Shown one piece after another: positions 17,801 to 26,158 of a stretch of DNA of 64,000 nucleotides. The translations under genes were made by a program, and so were the position numbers. The DNA is taken from positions 1 through 64,000 of the forward strand of contig JAFLTO010000013.1 in assembly GCA_022510425.1 (NCBI GenBank). Direction: 5' to 3'. A model generated the notes under the pieces. The model ran no database searches. It was given only the letters and a program-made list of their open reading frames with translations, and was not told where the DNA came from. Within the stretch, counting starts at the first letter, position 1, and the number at the start of each line of letters is the position of its first letter. Source of the stretch: Muribaculaceae bacterium. GTDB lineage: Bacteria; Bacteroidota; Bacteroidia; Bacteroidales; Muribaculaceae.

Positions 17801-18170
17801 ATGTAACAATCCATAAAGGATGCCCTTTCTTATGCCAGGAATCCAGAGTTTCGGTGCGGAGAATCTGAGAGGGAGGATCGGGTTGTCCATATTTTATATC
17901 CCTGCGGTAGCCACTGGGAAAGATACCAACTTTTTCTTCTCCGGCAATTTGGCAGAGATCATGGTAAATATACCCGGCAGCATCGAAATCGTCAGCAACT
18001 ATTATATAGGGAGTTTTTCTTGAAGGCAGGGATGCGAAAAGCATTGCAGGTGCACTTCCATAGAGACCGGCGAGTGCAATCTTTCTGACACTTTTTTCAT
18101 CAAGTGTCTTTTTCAATGTTGCAATCCTTGCGTCTGTGGCAAAGAGTTTCTCCGCTTCCGAAAGTTTCAT
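14814..18170 (-). CDS. mfd: Transcription-repair coupling factor Mfd
   Basis: A 1118-residue Mfd. The N-terminal UvrB-homology region starts near residue 30; the RNA polymerase-interacting domain is recognised by GDFIVHVDHGIARFGGL (about residue 440-456); the superfamily 2 motor follows with Walker A GDVGFGKTEIA (about 595), DEEQ (LLIVDEEQKFGV), TMSATPIPRT and the second RecA lobe RGRVGRSNRKAFCYL; the C-terminal TRCF domain carries the UvrA-binding surface inhibitor. Mfd removes RNA polymerase stalled at lesions and recruits UvrABC. The start codon overlaps the stop of the preceding protease gene by 4 bp, so the two are translationally coupled in a leftward operon. Confidence 0.97.
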   Translation of the reverse strand: MKLSEAEKLFATDARIATLKKTLDEKSVRKIALAGLYGSAPAMLFASLPSRKTPYIIVADDFDAAGYIYHDLCQIAGEEKVGIFPSGYRRDIKYGQPDPPSQILRTETLDSWHKKGHPLWIVTSPEALAEKVPAGDKLAESTLTLTSGKNADMDKVKIRLRELGFKETDYVYEPGQFAVRGSILDVYSFSGELPYRIDFFDDEIDSIRIFNVETQLSQQKVDSVSIVPPDLVNEDTDGISLLEFAGKDSIILAQSFHWLESRVKAICNETMSTAVSITGEGDEKALSKTVDPDDFIKRLEGLKQVEFGNGAGDAVTFKQDATITFDTSLQALYHKNFELISSSFKDFIEKGYKILILSDTPFQNERLKAIFDDRGDNIPFTPVDRTIHEGFADHDNKICFFTDHQIFDRFHKYNLKSDRARGGKLALSLKELSQIETGDFIVHVDHGIARFGGLIKTDVNGRPQEMLKLYFQNDDLVLVSIHALHKLSKYRGKEGVPPKISKLGSGAWEKLKERTKSKMKDIARDLIKLYAERRQQKGHKYAPDSYLQHELEASFIYEDTPDQIKAMTDVKADMESDRPMDRLICGDVGFGKTEIAIRAAFKAAADSKQTAVLVPTTVLAMQHYHTFSERLKDLPVRVEFISRAKKPKEVKQILADLEAGKVDILVGTHKLIGKDVKFKDLGLLIVDEEQKFGVAVKEKLRQLKTNVDTLTMSATPIPRTLQFSLMGARDLSALNTPPANRRPIETNVSSFDDDVIKEAIEFEMSRNGQVFFISNRIENLATIENTIRRLVPGVRVVTAHGQMPPEKVEKAILDFAAHDYDVLLSTTIVENGIDMPNVNTILINNAHTFGLSELHQLRGRVGRSNRKAFCYLLVPPGNPLTPVARRRLQAIENFSDLGSGIHIAMQDLDIRGAGNLLGAEQSGFIADLGYEAYQKILKESVFELKTEEFADDFEDLASGKDEEFVSDCTIESDLELRLPPEYVPQESERISLYQQLDNIEKPEQTELFRANLRDRFGPIPEISEELIKVVALRMAARRLGIERLVLKNGGMRLFFVGADNKAYYNSAAFGRVLAYVQAHPLKCELRENKGKNSILISDVASISSALRILTEMESTNPV

Positions 18171-19831
18171 TGAGCCAGAATCTCCTTCAATTTCTCTTTA
18201 TTTCCCAAAGTTTCCATAGCCGTTTTCAAGGCTTTGTCATATTTCAAATTCTGGATAAGTCGACCGTTGTCAAAATAATATCGACTCGCAATTTCTCCAC
18301 CCAGATATTCAGCAATTTCATCCCGTTTGTTATCAAGATCCTGGTTAACGTCATTGGCCAATAAAGGTGAGAGATTATCAATTGCTGCCTGAGCTTCTTC
18401 TGTTAGATATCCCTCTGCTTTAGCAGTTTCTTGCAATTGGGAAAGTAACTGATCGAGCACTTTGTCATATTTAAGAGTTGTCGGATCAAAACTACCTTTG
18501 AATTGCTCGTAGACTTCATCGGTTATCTCGAATTCCCAAGGACCGGGAATTGAGTCATGTGTGTTTGCATATTGAGTAGCGAAGTCAAATATTTTGTTAT
18601 CTCCCACAAGATTATAAAGCAACGGGCTTACTCTTCCCCAATCAATTGAAATATCTGGAGTGAGTCCTCCGCCATCCCTCACTTCCCTTCCTCTCAAAGT
18701 TTGATATACATTGGTGAGAGAGTCGGGAGTACGAGCCACAGAGCCATCCGGATTTCTATGAGAATAATCAAGAGCCTGAATTAGACGTCCCGAAGGGATA
18801 TAATATTTTGCTACAGTAACTTTCAGAAGTCCATCAAAAGGCAATGGGCGTGTGGACTGAACCAGACCTTTACCGAAACTTCTTGATCCAATCAATACAG
18901 CCCTGTCGAGATCTTGCAAAGCACCGGCTGTGATTTCAGCAGCCGAAGCCGATCCTCCGTCGATAAGCACAGCCAAAGGTATATCAGGGAATATGGGTTT
19001 CTTTGTGGTTTTATACACTTTTTCAAGGGCTTTATCCCTACCTCGGGTTCGTAATACTTCTGTCCCCTTAGGCAGGAAATTTCCAAGGATATCCACAGCC
19101 TGTTCCAAAAGGCCACCCCCGTTACCTCTCAAATCAAGCACAATTTGAGTCACATCCGGATTCGCCTTGAATGCTTGCAGGGCTTCATATACGTCTTTAC
19201 CGCTGTCGGCCAAGAATTGTGTCTGACGAATATATCCTGTGTTACCATTGACTACTCCCCAATAAGGCACAGAAGGGTCTGATAGTTTACCCCTGATAAT
19301 ATCGAATGTCATGATGGAATCTTGGACATAGGGCCGATTGACAGTAACAGTCACCGGAGTTCCTGCAAGTCCCCTTAAAAGCTTGGTTACCTCTGCCGAA
19401 CCCATATTAGATGTGTCAGTGGTGTCTACACGGATAATTTTATCTCCGGATTTCAAACCAGCTTTAGCAGCCGGCGCACCCTCCATAGGTCCAGAAATAT
19501 AAGATGACCCATTACGCTGCATTATGTAGCTTCCTATCCCTCCATAGTCATATTGGCCGGTAGTCATCTTTGTCAGTTCATTCCTATCCTCGGCGCTATA
19601 ATATTCCGTGTAAGGATCCACTGTCTCCAAAAAAGCTTCAATTGCGGCCCCGAATGCCTCCTTAGGCCGAATGGAGTCAACATAATTCAACTCCAATTCT
19701 TTCACTATAGAATTGAAGGTGGTGAGGTTACGGCTTACACTAACATCATGGCTCGGTTCCGGTAAATTCTGTGCATTAAGACACATTGCAGCTCCCCCCA
19801 CAAAGAAAAATATCCCCAGGCTTCTCTTCAT
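18167..19831 (-). CDS. S41 C-terminal processing peptidase
   Basis: A 554-residue periplasmic serine protease of the Prc/CtpA family. The ATG at 19831 is chosen (a GTG at 19852 lies in frame) because it starts a normal signal peptide, MKRSLGIFFFVGGAAMCLNA. A PDZ domain spans about 95-170 (GIGSYIMQRN, GLKSGDKIIRVD); the protease core holds DLRGNGGGLLEQAVD, the catalytic serine in DGGSASAAEI (residues 291-300) and the catalytic lysine in SFGKGLVQ (Lys321). These enzymes trim C-termini of envelope proteins; the target is unknown. The stop overlaps the mfd start by 4 bp and the gene lies just downstream of nadB in the same direction. Confidence 0.93.
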   Translation of the reverse strand: MKRSLGIFFFVGGAAMCLNAQNLPEPSHDVSVSRNLTTFNSIVKELELNYVDSIRPKEAFGAAIEAFLETVDPYTEYYSAEDRNELTKMTTGQYDYGGIGSYIMQRNGSSYISGPMEGAPAAKAGLKSGDKIIRVDTTDTSNMGSAEVTKLLRGLAGTPVTVTVNRPYVQDSIMTFDIIRGKLSDPSVPYWGVVNGNTGYIRQTQFLADSGKDVYEALQAFKANPDVTQIVLDLRGNGGGLLEQAVDILGNFLPKGTEVLRTRGRDKALEKVYKTTKKPIFPDIPLAVLIDGGSASAAEITAGALQDLDRAVLIGSRSFGKGLVQSTRPLPFDGLLKVTVAKYYIPSGRLIQALDYSHRNPDGSVARTPDSLTNVYQTLRGREVRDGGGLTPDISIDWGRVSPLLYNLVGDNKIFDFATQYANTHDSIPGPWEFEITDEVYEQFKGSFDPTTLKYDKVLDQLLSQLQETAKAEGYLTEEAQAAIDNLSPLLANDVNQDLDNKRDEIAEYLGGEIASRYYFDNGRLIQNLKYDKALKTAMETLGNKEKLKEILAQ

Positions 19832-19855
19832 TTTTACAACTCTTAACTTCACATT

Positions 19856-21433
19856 TTATTCTTTATATTTCCCCTGAGGGGGATAATCCACTGTGTAATG
19901 CAAACCCCTGCTTTCCTTGCGGTCGCGTGCCTGTCGCATTATCAGATAGGCCACATTTATTATGTTACGAAGTTCGCATAGGTCTCTGGTGGGTTTACTT
20001 TCCTTATAAAGTTTTTCGGTTTCTTCGTAAAGAATATCAAGACGATTCCAAGCCCTGTCAAGTCGCAGATCACTTCTCACAATCCCCACATAGTAACCCA
20101 TAATCTGGTTAACTTCTTTTTCGGATTGCGTAATCAGCACCATTTCTTCAGGATGCACCGTACCTTCATCATTCCAATCCGGCACATCATCACGGAAGTC
20201 ATAACCATCGATATAATCAATAGCATGTTTTGCAGCTGCATCAGCATATACCACAGCCTCTATCAAGGAATTGCTTGCAAGCCGGTTTCCACCGTGCAGG
20301 CCGGTGCAACTGCATTCACCTATTGCATATAACCTTTTGATCGACGATTCTCCATTTAAATCCACCTTTATACCTCCGCACAAATAATGGGCAGCCGGTG
20401 CCACCGGTATCATATCTTTAGTGATGTCTATACCTAAGGAAAGACATTTCTCATAAATATTCGGGAAATGTTTCTTGGTTTCTTCAGGATCTTTATGAGT
20501 CACATCAAGATAAACATGGTCAGTTCCAGCCTGTTTCATTTCAGAATCTATAGCACGGGCCACAATGTCGCGGGGCGCCAAAGAAAGACGCGGGTCATAC
20601 TTATGCATGAATTCCTTTCCCTCATGGTCTTTAAGCACTGCCCCATACCCTCTCATTGCTTCGGTGATCAGGAATGAAGGCCGGTCACCGGGATGATAAA
20701 GAGCCGTGGGATGAAACTGAATAAATTCCATATCCTTAACAGTTCCTTTTGCTCTATACACCATTGCGATACCATCACCGGTAGCAATCAAAGGGTTGGT
20801 AGTGGTGGTATAAACTGCTCCCACACCTCCTGTGGCCATCACTGTGACTTTGGCAAGAAATTTTTCGACTTTCCCGGTCTTTTCATCAAGTACATATGCT
20901 CCATAGCATGTGATGTCGGGAGTACGTCTTGTCACAATCTTGCCAAGATGATGCTGAGTGATGATTTCCAGAGCGAAATGATTCTCGAAAATATGGATAT
21001 CAGGATGCTCCTTCACCTTTTTCACAAGGCTCTGCTGAATCTCTGCTCCGGTGTTGTCGGCATGATGAAGTATTCTGAATTCTGAATGACCTCCTTCACG
21101 GTGAAGATCGAAAGAGCCGTCATCTTTTTTATCGAAATCCACACCCCACCCTATAAGCTCTTTAATCTGTGCGGGAGCGTTTGTCACAACCTTTTTAACA
21201 GCCTCGGGATCTGACAACCAATCCCCTGCCACCATTGTGTCATGGATATGCTTTTCGAAATCATCAACTTCAAGATTTGTGACACTTGCCACTCCTCCTT
21301 GTGCGAAAAAAGTGTTGGCTTCATCGAGAGTGGTCTTACAAATAAGCGCCACACTACCTTTGGAGGCAGCTTTCAAGGCAAAACTCAAGCCTGCAATGCC
21401 ACCTCCTATAACGAGGAAATCAAATCGATGCAT
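19856..21433 (-). CDS. nadB: L-aspartate oxidase
   Basis: A 525-residue flavoprotein of the succinate dehydrogenase/fumarate reductase family. The N-terminal FAD-binding motif VIGGGIAGLSFALKAA (residues 8-23) is followed by NTFFAQGGVASV and GGHSEFRILHHADNTG, and later HPTALYHPG and GGNRLASNSLIEAVVYA, which distinguish NadB from SdhA. It oxidises L-aspartate to iminoaspartate, the first step of de novo NAD synthesis; in anaerobes fumarate is the usual acceptor. The partner nadA and nadC genes are not in the window. It lies 18 bp after a small unknown gene and leads into the protease and mfd, forming one leftward unit. Confidence 0.95.
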   Translation of the reverse strand: MHRFDFLVIGGGIAGLSFALKAASKGSVALICKTTLDEANTFFAQGGVASVTNLEVDDFEKHIHDTMVAGDWLSDPEAVKKVVTNAPAQIKELIGWGVDFDKKDDGSFDLHREGGHSEFRILHHADNTGAEIQQSLVKKVKEHPDIHIFENHFALEIITQHHLGKIVTRRTPDITCYGAYVLDEKTGKVEKFLAKVTVMATGGVGAVYTTTTNPLIATGDGIAMVYRAKGTVKDMEFIQFHPTALYHPGDRPSFLITEAMRGYGAVLKDHEGKEFMHKYDPRLSLAPRDIVARAIDSEMKQAGTDHVYLDVTHKDPEETKKHFPNIYEKCLSLGIDITKDMIPVAPAAHYLCGGIKVDLNGESSIKRLYAIGECSCTGLHGGNRLASNSLIEAVVYADAAAKHAIDYIDGYDFRDDVPDWNDEGTVHPEEMVLITQSEKEVNQIMGYYVGIVRSDLRLDRAWNRLDILYEETEKLYKESKPTRDLCELRNIINVAYLIMRQARDRKESRGLHYTVDYPPQGKYKE

Positions 21434-21451
21434 TCTCTAATTCTTGGACTC

Positions 21452-21772
21452 TTATAATCCCAGTTTGTCAAATGGAGCGTTAAGATTTAGTTTATCGGTG
21501 AATTTCTCAACGCCAATTTGAGTAACGGCATTCTTCAACAAGTCACCGATTTTTGACATATCAAGTTTTGGATAATCCTTACCATCAGCTTCTTCAATGT
21601 GTAAGGGAACGATATCTTCGAAATTTCCTGCAGGAAATTTATCCTTGAGAAAATTTGTCACTTTGTCTTTTAGTCCTTTCACTACATCAGAACTTTTGAA
21701 TTCATCGAGTTTACCCGGGAAATCCACTTCATATTTGTCGGAATCACCGAAACTTACAAGATATTTACTCAT
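21452..21772 (-). CDS. Small unknown protein
   Basis: A 106-residue soluble protein without signal peptide or membrane segment, with many Lys, Asp and Phe residues. It alternates short beta-like and helical stretches (KYLVSFGDSDKYEVDFPGKL, then DKVTNFLKDKFPAG). No family was recognised. It is probably real: it has an ATG, ends 18 bp before nadB in the same direction, and a matching -7 element lies about 75 bp upstream. It would be the first gene of the nadB-protease-mfd unit. No function is proposed. Confidence 0.7.
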   Translation of the reverse strand: MSKYLVSFGDSDKYEVDFPGKLDEFKSSDVVKGLKDKVTNFLKDKFPAGNFEDIVPLHIEEADGKDYPKLDMSKIGDLLKNAVTQIGVEKFTDKLNLNAPFDKLGL

Positions 21773-21846
21773 GGCTGTGTAATTGTTATAGATTTTTATT
21801 GATAAAGCTTTATTGTTTAATGCTTATGAGTGCCAAATAGTTTTAG

Positions 21847-21854
21847 CAAATTTA
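21847..21854 (-). promoter_or_regulatory. -7 element of the leftward nadB unit
   Basis: The minus strand reads TAAATTTG here, matching TAnnTTTG, about 75 bp before the start of the small gene at 21772. A leader of roughly 65 nt is implied. Confidence 0.5.
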
Positions 21855-21908
21855 CCATTTTTTTTGCTTCTCTACAATTTTAGCCCTCACCCATAAAAGA
21901 ATATTTCT

Positions 21909-21916
21909 TATCTTTG
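21909..21916 (+). promoter_or_regulatory. -7 element of the nfn operon
   Basis: TATCTTTG matches TAnnTTTG and lies 27 bp before the ATG at 21943; a purine-rich AAAGAGGAAAA segment follows it. Confidence 0.55.
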
Positions 21917-21942
21917 CCTCACGGATAAAAAAGAGGAAAACA

Positions 21943-22797
21943 ATGTTTGAAGTAGTAACAAAAAGGGAATTGGCTCCCAATATAGTTGAGATGAAAGTGA
22001 AGGCTCCGTTGGTGGCAGCCTCCGCAAAGCCGGGCCAATTCATAATAGTGCGTACGGACCGTTACGGCGAGAGAATACCACTCACGATATGTGATTATGA
22101 TCTTAATGACGGCACAGTGACGATAGTGACGCAATCCATCGGAATTTCCACCCGCAAGATAAATTCATTAGAAGCCGGAGAATATTTCGATGATTTTGCC
22201 GGGCCTCTCGGCAATCCTTCCGATCTTTTGGAATTGCCCAAAGATGTGCTCAAGAATCAAAAGGTGCTTTTCATAGCCGGTGGTGTAGGCACTGCTCCGG
22301 TTTATCCCCAAGTGAAATGGCTCAAAGAACATGGTGTTGAAGCCGATGTCATAATAGGTGCCCGCACCAAAGATCTCTTCACCTACGTGAGTGAGATGCA
22401 GGAAGTGGGCCACGTGTACCTTTGCACAGACGATGGTTCCGAAGGGTTTCATGGAAACGTCACCATGCTTATGAAAGACCTAATCGATAATCAAGGGAAA
22501 AAATATGACCGTTGTGTTATTATCGGTCCGATGATCATGATGAAATTCGCAGCCATGACAGCCAAACAATATGGCATACCTTCTGTTGTCTCGCTAAATG
22601 CACTAATGGTGGATGGCACCGGAATGTGCGGTGCGTGCCGTGTCACAGTGGGAGGTGAAACCAAATTCACTTGCGTCGACGGTCCTGAATTCGATGGTGC
22701 ATTAGTTGATTTCGATGAGGCTATGCGTCGACAAAATATGTATAAGAACAATCCCAAAACAAATCCTGAAACCCATAAATGTGAATGTCATGGCTAA
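21943..22797 (+). CDS. NfnA/SudB-type FAD-NAD(P) oxidoreductase subunit
   Basis: A 284-residue iron-sulfur flavoprotein of the ferredoxin-NADP reductase-like family. The FAD-binding part includes KPGQFIIVRTDRYGERIPLTI (first half) and the nucleotide-binding part VLFIAGGVGTAPVYPQVKWL (about residue 108). The C-terminus carries a [2Fe-2S] site with cysteines in GMCGACRVTVGG and FTCVDGPEFDG (about residues 227-250), as in NfnA and PyrK. Together with the next gene it forms the NADH-dependent reduced ferredoxin:NADP+ oxidoreductase, a bifurcating flavin enzyme of anaerobes, also described as sulfide dehydrogenase. The downstream start overlaps this stop by 8 bp. Confidence 0.88.
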   Translation: MFEVVTKRELAPNIVEMKVKAPLVAASAKPGQFIIVRTDRYGERIPLTICDYDLNDGTVTIVTQSIGISTRKINSLEAGEYFDDFAGPLGNPSDLLELPKDVLKNQKVLFIAGGVGTAPVYPQVKWLKEHGVEADVIIGARTKDLFTYVSEMQEVGHVYLCTDDGSEGFHGNVTMLMKDLIDNQGKKYDRCVIIGPMIMMKFAAMTAKQYGIPSVVSLNALMVDGTGMCGACRVTVGGETKFTCVDGPEFDGALVDFDEAMRRQNMYKNNPKTNPETHKCECHG

Positions 22798-24181
22798 AGC
22801 AAACAGAATACCCAGAGTTCCTGTAAAGGAACAAGATCCGGCAGAGCGTGCCAAGAATTTTGAAGAGGTGAGCCATGGTTATTCACCCGAAGAAGCTTAC
22901 TTAGAGGCCACCCGTTGCCTGAATTGCTCCAACCCGCGTTGTGTAGGAGCATGTCCTGTGCATATACAAATACCTCAATTCATATATCATCTCACAGAAA
23001 AGGATGAGATGGGGGCTTACGCCATAATTTCTCAAGATAATTCCTTGCCCAGTGTATGCGGACGTGTTTGTCCGCAGGAGAAACAATGCGAAGGTGCATG
23101 CATACTCGGTATCAAAGGTCAACCCGTGGCATGCGGAAGTCTCGAAAGATACGTTGGCGACTGGGCAATACGTCATCAAAGTGAGCTCCCCAAACCGGAA
23201 ATCACCAAGAATGGTAAGAAAGTGGCACTCGTGGGTTCCGGACCTGCTTCATTAGCATGTGCCACCGACTTAGCTAAATTTGGATATGAGGTGAAAGTTT
23301 TCGAAGCCCTTCATCAACTGGGCGGAGTGCTCGTATATGGAATTCCTGAATTCAGACTCCCTAAAGAAGGTGTGGTTGAGAAAGAAGTGCAATGGGTGAA
23401 AGGTCTTGGAGTGGAATTCGAAAACGATGTAGTTGTGGGTCGAACTTTTACAATTGATGATTTACTCGACAAAATGGGTTATGACGCAGTATTCATCGGC
23501 TCCGGTGCAGGGCTCCCTAAGTTCATGGGCATCGAGGGTGAAAACCTCAACGGAGTTTTCTCTGCAAATGAATACCTCACCCGTGCCAACCTTATGCACG
23601 CATACGATTGTGAATACGACACACCGATATACCTCGGCAAGAAAGTCGTGGTGGTGGGAGGTGGCAATGTAGCCATGGATGCCGTTCGCACAGCCAAACG
23701 TCTTGGTGCCGAAGCAATCATCGTTTATCGCAGAAGCGAAGCAGAACTCCCGGCAAGGGCAGAAGAAGTGCATCATGCAAAACAGGAAGGTGTCATTTTC
23801 AAGATGCTTACTAATCCTATCAAGGTGCTCGGTGATGAAAACGGAGCCGTGAAAGGTATCGAGTGCGTGGAAATGGAACTCGGAGAACCGGATGCCAGCG
23901 GAAGAAGAAGACCGATGGAGAAACCTGACAGCAATTTCGTGATTGATTGTGACGTAGTGATTATGGCATTAGGCACCAGTCCTAACCCGCTGATCAAACA
24001 AACCACCAAAGGACTTGAGGTTAACAAACATGGTTGTGTCGTAGCTGATGAAGACGGTTCAACCACACGTCCCGGTGTCTTTGCAGGGGGCGATACAGTG
24101 ACAGGAGCCGCAACAGTAATCCTTGCCATGGGAGCCGGTCGAAAAGCCGCCAAAGCCATACATGAATATCTTAGCAAATGA
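22790..24181 (+). CDS. NfnB/GltD-type NADPH oxidoreductase subunit
   Basis: A 463-residue homologue of the glutamate synthase small subunit and of NfnB/SudA. The ATG at 22790 is used because it precedes the conserved MAKANRIPRVPVKEQDP start; the open frame before it lies wholly inside nfnA. Two [4Fe-4S] clusters are bound by CLNCSNPRCVGACPVHI (about residues 44-60) and CGRVCPQEKQCEGACI (about 87-102). The FAD site is VALVGSGPASLACATDL and the NADPH site VVVVGGGNVAMDAVRTA. The pairing with NfnA, and absence of a large glutamate synthase gene, argue for the ferredoxin:NADP+ enzyme rather than glutamate synthase. The stop overlaps the ksgA start by 4 bp. Confidence 0.9.
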   Translation: MAKANRIPRVPVKEQDPAERAKNFEEVSHGYSPEEAYLEATRCLNCSNPRCVGACPVHIQIPQFIYHLTEKDEMGAYAIISQDNSLPSVCGRVCPQEKQCEGACILGIKGQPVACGSLERYVGDWAIRHQSELPKPEITKNGKKVALVGSGPASLACATDLAKFGYEVKVFEALHQLGGVLVYGIPEFRLPKEGVVEKEVQWVKGLGVEFENDVVVGRTFTIDDLLDKMGYDAVFIGSGAGLPKFMGIEGENLNGVFSANEYLTRANLMHAYDCEYDTPIYLGKKVVVVGGGNVAMDAVRTAKRLGAEAIIVYRRSEAELPARAEEVHHAKQEGVIFKMLTNPIKVLGDENGAVKGIECVEMELGEPDASGRRRPMEKPDSNFVIDCDVVIMALGTSPNPLIKQTTKGLEVNKHGCVVADEDGSTTRPGVFAGGDTVTGAATVILAMGAGRKAAKAIHEYLSK

Positions 24182-24984
24182 AAGTGAGAGCAAAAAAGGA
24201 ATTGGGTCAACACTTCCTCAAAGATCTTGATATCGCAAAGAGAATAGCGGAAACAATAGAGACCCCGGCACTTCCTGAAAAGGCAAAAAAATGGGGGCAG
24301 CTTCCGATAGTGGAAGTTGGTCCCGGTATGGGAGTACTCTCTCAATTCCTCATGCAGTCAGGCAGGGAGCTGAAGGCTGTGGAGCTTGACACTGAAAGTG
24401 TGGAATTCCTGAAGAAAGTCTTCCCTGATTTGAATGTGGTGGAAGGAGATTTCCTTAAAATGAATCTGTGCGACCTTTTCTCGGGAGAATTCGCGCTCAT
24501 TGGAAATTATCCTTACAATATATCGTCGCAGATCTTTTTCAAGGTTCTGGACTATAAAGAAAAGATCCCGGTAGTGGCCGGAATGTTGCAGAAGGAGGTT
24601 GCCCAAAGAATCTGTTCCAAACCGGGCTCAAAGGTTTATGGAATCTTGTCGGTGCTTCTGCAGGCCTGGTATGATTGCGAGTATCTTTTTGATGTGCCCC
24701 CAACGGTTTTCTCCCCTCCTCCAAAGGTGAACAGCGGAGTAATACGTCTGACACGTAATTCACGCACTGATCTGGGATGTGAGGAAAAATTGTTTAAGAA
24801 TGTAATAAAAACCTCTTTCGGACAAAGGCGTAAAACATTACGTAATTCATTGGCAAGCCTAATACCGGTGAATTCACCCATCTGGCAAGATCCTATTCTT
24901 GCACGCCGACCGGAAACTCTCTCGGTGGATGAATTCATTAACCTCACCAAAATGCTTACCCCCTCTAACAACAAGATGCCCTGA
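24178..24984 (+). CDS. ksgA: 16S rRNA (adenine1518-N6/adenine1519-N6)-dimethyltransferase
   Basis: A 268-residue KsgA/RsmA. Motif I of the SAM-binding fold is VEVGPGMGVLSQFL (about 43-56), preceded by the family start KKELGQHFLKD; motif IV is IGNYPYNISSQIFF (about 106-119), where the N-Y-P-Y sequence replaces the usual N-L-P-Y; the C-terminal helical part begins at VFSPPPKVNSGVIRL. It dimethylates two adenines at the 3' end of 16S rRNA during small-subunit assembly. It is coupled by a 4-bp overlap to nfnB and is followed after 2 bp by a dehydrogenase gene. Confidence 0.95.
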   Translation: MKVRAKKELGQHFLKDLDIAKRIAETIETPALPEKAKKWGQLPIVEVGPGMGVLSQFLMQSGRELKAVELDTESVEFLKKVFPDLNVVEGDFLKMNLCDLFSGEFALIGNYPYNISSQIFFKVLDYKEKIPVVAGMLQKEVAQRICSKPGSKVYGILSVLLQAWYDCEYLFDVPPTVFSPPPKVNSGVIRLTRNSRTDLGCEEKLFKNVIKTSFGQRRKTLRNSLASLIPVNSPIWQDPILARRPETLSVDEFINLTKMLTPSNNKMP

Positions 24985-24986
24985 CT

Positions 24987-25937
24987 ATGAAAATAACCGT
25001 ACTCGACGGACATGCTCTCAATCCCGGGGATTTGTCCTGGGAAGATTTAGCTCAATTAGGACAACTTGTTGTGTACCAAAGGACAGACCCGGCAGATATT
25101 TTAACCCGAGCCCAAGACAGTGAAATTGTTATAACGAATAAAACAGTGCTGGATGCACAAACAATCGCTTCTTTGCCTAAACTGAAATATATCGGAGTTT
25201 TGGCCACAGGTTATAATGTAATAGATGTAGAGGAAGCTCATAAAAGGGGAATTATTGTTACCAATATTCCTTCTTATAGCACCATGTCGGTGGCTCAAAG
25301 AGTTTTTGCCCTTCTTCTAACAGTGACCGATCGCACGGAACATTATGCTATCGAGAATAGAAAAGGGGCCTGGACAAATTCAGTAGATTTCTGCTGGTGG
25401 GACACTTCGCTGACGGAACTGGCGTCAAAAAAATTCGGAATAATAGGGATGGGAAATATCGGGAAGGCCGTGGCCAAGATCGCTTTGGCTTTCGATATGG
25501 AAGTTTTGGCTTATAGCTCCAAGAAAGAGTCGGAACTCCCCATCGGAGTCAGGAAAGTCTCTTTAAATGAATTATATCGTGACAGTGATATAATAAGCCT
25601 TCATTGCCCATTGACGCCTGCAACAAAAGACCTCATCAATAAGGATTCAATTTCCCGGATGAAAGACGGTGTGATTTTGATAAATACCGGCAGAGGACCA
25701 TTAATTAATGAAAAAGACGTGGCGGAAGCATTGGAATCCGGCAAAATCAAGGCCTTCTGTGCCGATGTTTTGAGCACTGAACCTCCCGTTTCTGACAATC
25801 CCTTATTAACGTCTCCAAATTCTTATATCACTCCGCACACAGCATGGGCTACAAAAGAAGCACGCACACGTTTGATGAACATTGCTGTTTCAAATGTAGC
25901 GTCATTTCTTACCGGATCACCACAAAATGTGGTTTAA
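24987..25937 (+). CDS. D-2-hydroxyacid dehydrogenase (glycerate dehydrogenase-like)
   Basis: A 316-residue NAD-dependent dehydrogenase of the D-isomer 2-hydroxyacid family. The Rossmann motif is FGIIGMGNIGKAVAKIA (about residues 150-166); the catalytic triad can be placed in INTGRGPLINEKDV (Arg), the STEPPV glutamate and ITPHTAWAT (His). The overall pattern is closest to hydroxypyruvate/glycerate dehydrogenases, which interconvert hydroxypyruvate or glyoxylate with D-glycerate or glycolate; the substrate is uncertain. It is the last gene of the nfn-ksgA operon; the tRNA promoter begins about 20 bp after its stop. Confidence 0.88.
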   Translation: MKITVLDGHALNPGDLSWEDLAQLGQLVVYQRTDPADILTRAQDSEIVITNKTVLDAQTIASLPKLKYIGVLATGYNVIDVEEAHKRGIIVTNIPSYSTMSVAQRVFALLLTVTDRTEHYAIENRKGAWTNSVDFCWWDTSLTELASKKFGIIGMGNIGKAVAKIALAFDMEVLAYSSKKESELPIGVRKVSLNELYRDSDIISLHCPLTPATKDLINKDSISRMKDGVILINTGRGPLINEKDVAEALESGKIKAFCADVLSTEPPVSDNPLLTSPNSYITPHTAWATKEARTRLMNIAVSNVASFLTGSPQNVV

Positions 25938-25956
25938 TAAAAAATTCAATCAAAAA

Positions 25957-25987
25957 TTTGGTTTTTGAAATTTATTCTTTAACTTTG
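25957..25987 (+). promoter_or_regulatory. Promoter of tRNA-Ser
   Basis: TTTG at 25957-25960 (-33 box) and TAACTTTG at 25980-25987 (-7 box), 19 bp apart: a full match to the Bacteroidetes vegetative promoter. The tRNA begins 30 bp downstream. Confidence 0.75.
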
Positions 25988-26017
25988 CACTCGCTTCAGT
26001 GAAGCCCAAAACCATAA

Positions 26018-26107
26018 GGAGGGATGGGTGAGTGGCTGAAACCAACAGTTTGCTAAACTGTCGTAGGAGTAATCCTACCACGAGTTCGAATCTCGTTCCC
26101 TCCGCCA
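26018..26107 (+). tRNA. tRNA-Ser (anticodon GCT)
   Basis: A complete serine tRNA with long variable arm. The acceptor stem GGAGGGA (26018-26024) pairs with TCCCTCC (26097-26103); the anticodon stem ACAGT/ACTGT encloses the loop TTGCTAA with anticodon GCT, reading AGC/AGU. The variable arm pairs GTAGGA with TCCTAC; the T arm contains GTTCGAATC. The discriminator is G and a CCA end is encoded (26105-26107). Confidence 0.95.
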
Positions 26108-26116
26108 CAAAATAAT

Positions 26117-26147
26117 TTTGCGGGTTAAGAAATATTCCTTAACTTTG
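26117..26147 (+). promoter_or_regulatory. Promoter of the tRNA-Val pair
   Basis: TTTG at 26117-26120 and TAACTTTG at 26140-26147, again exactly 19 bp apart, 12 bp before the first tRNA-Val. It has the same architecture as the tRNA-Ser promoter. Confidence 0.75.
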
Positions 26148-26158
26148 CAACGCAAATC

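Noticed and set aside
22706..22789. Upstream extension of the nfnB frame
   Set aside because: It lies entirely within nfnA; the conserved start of NfnB matches the ATG at 22790.
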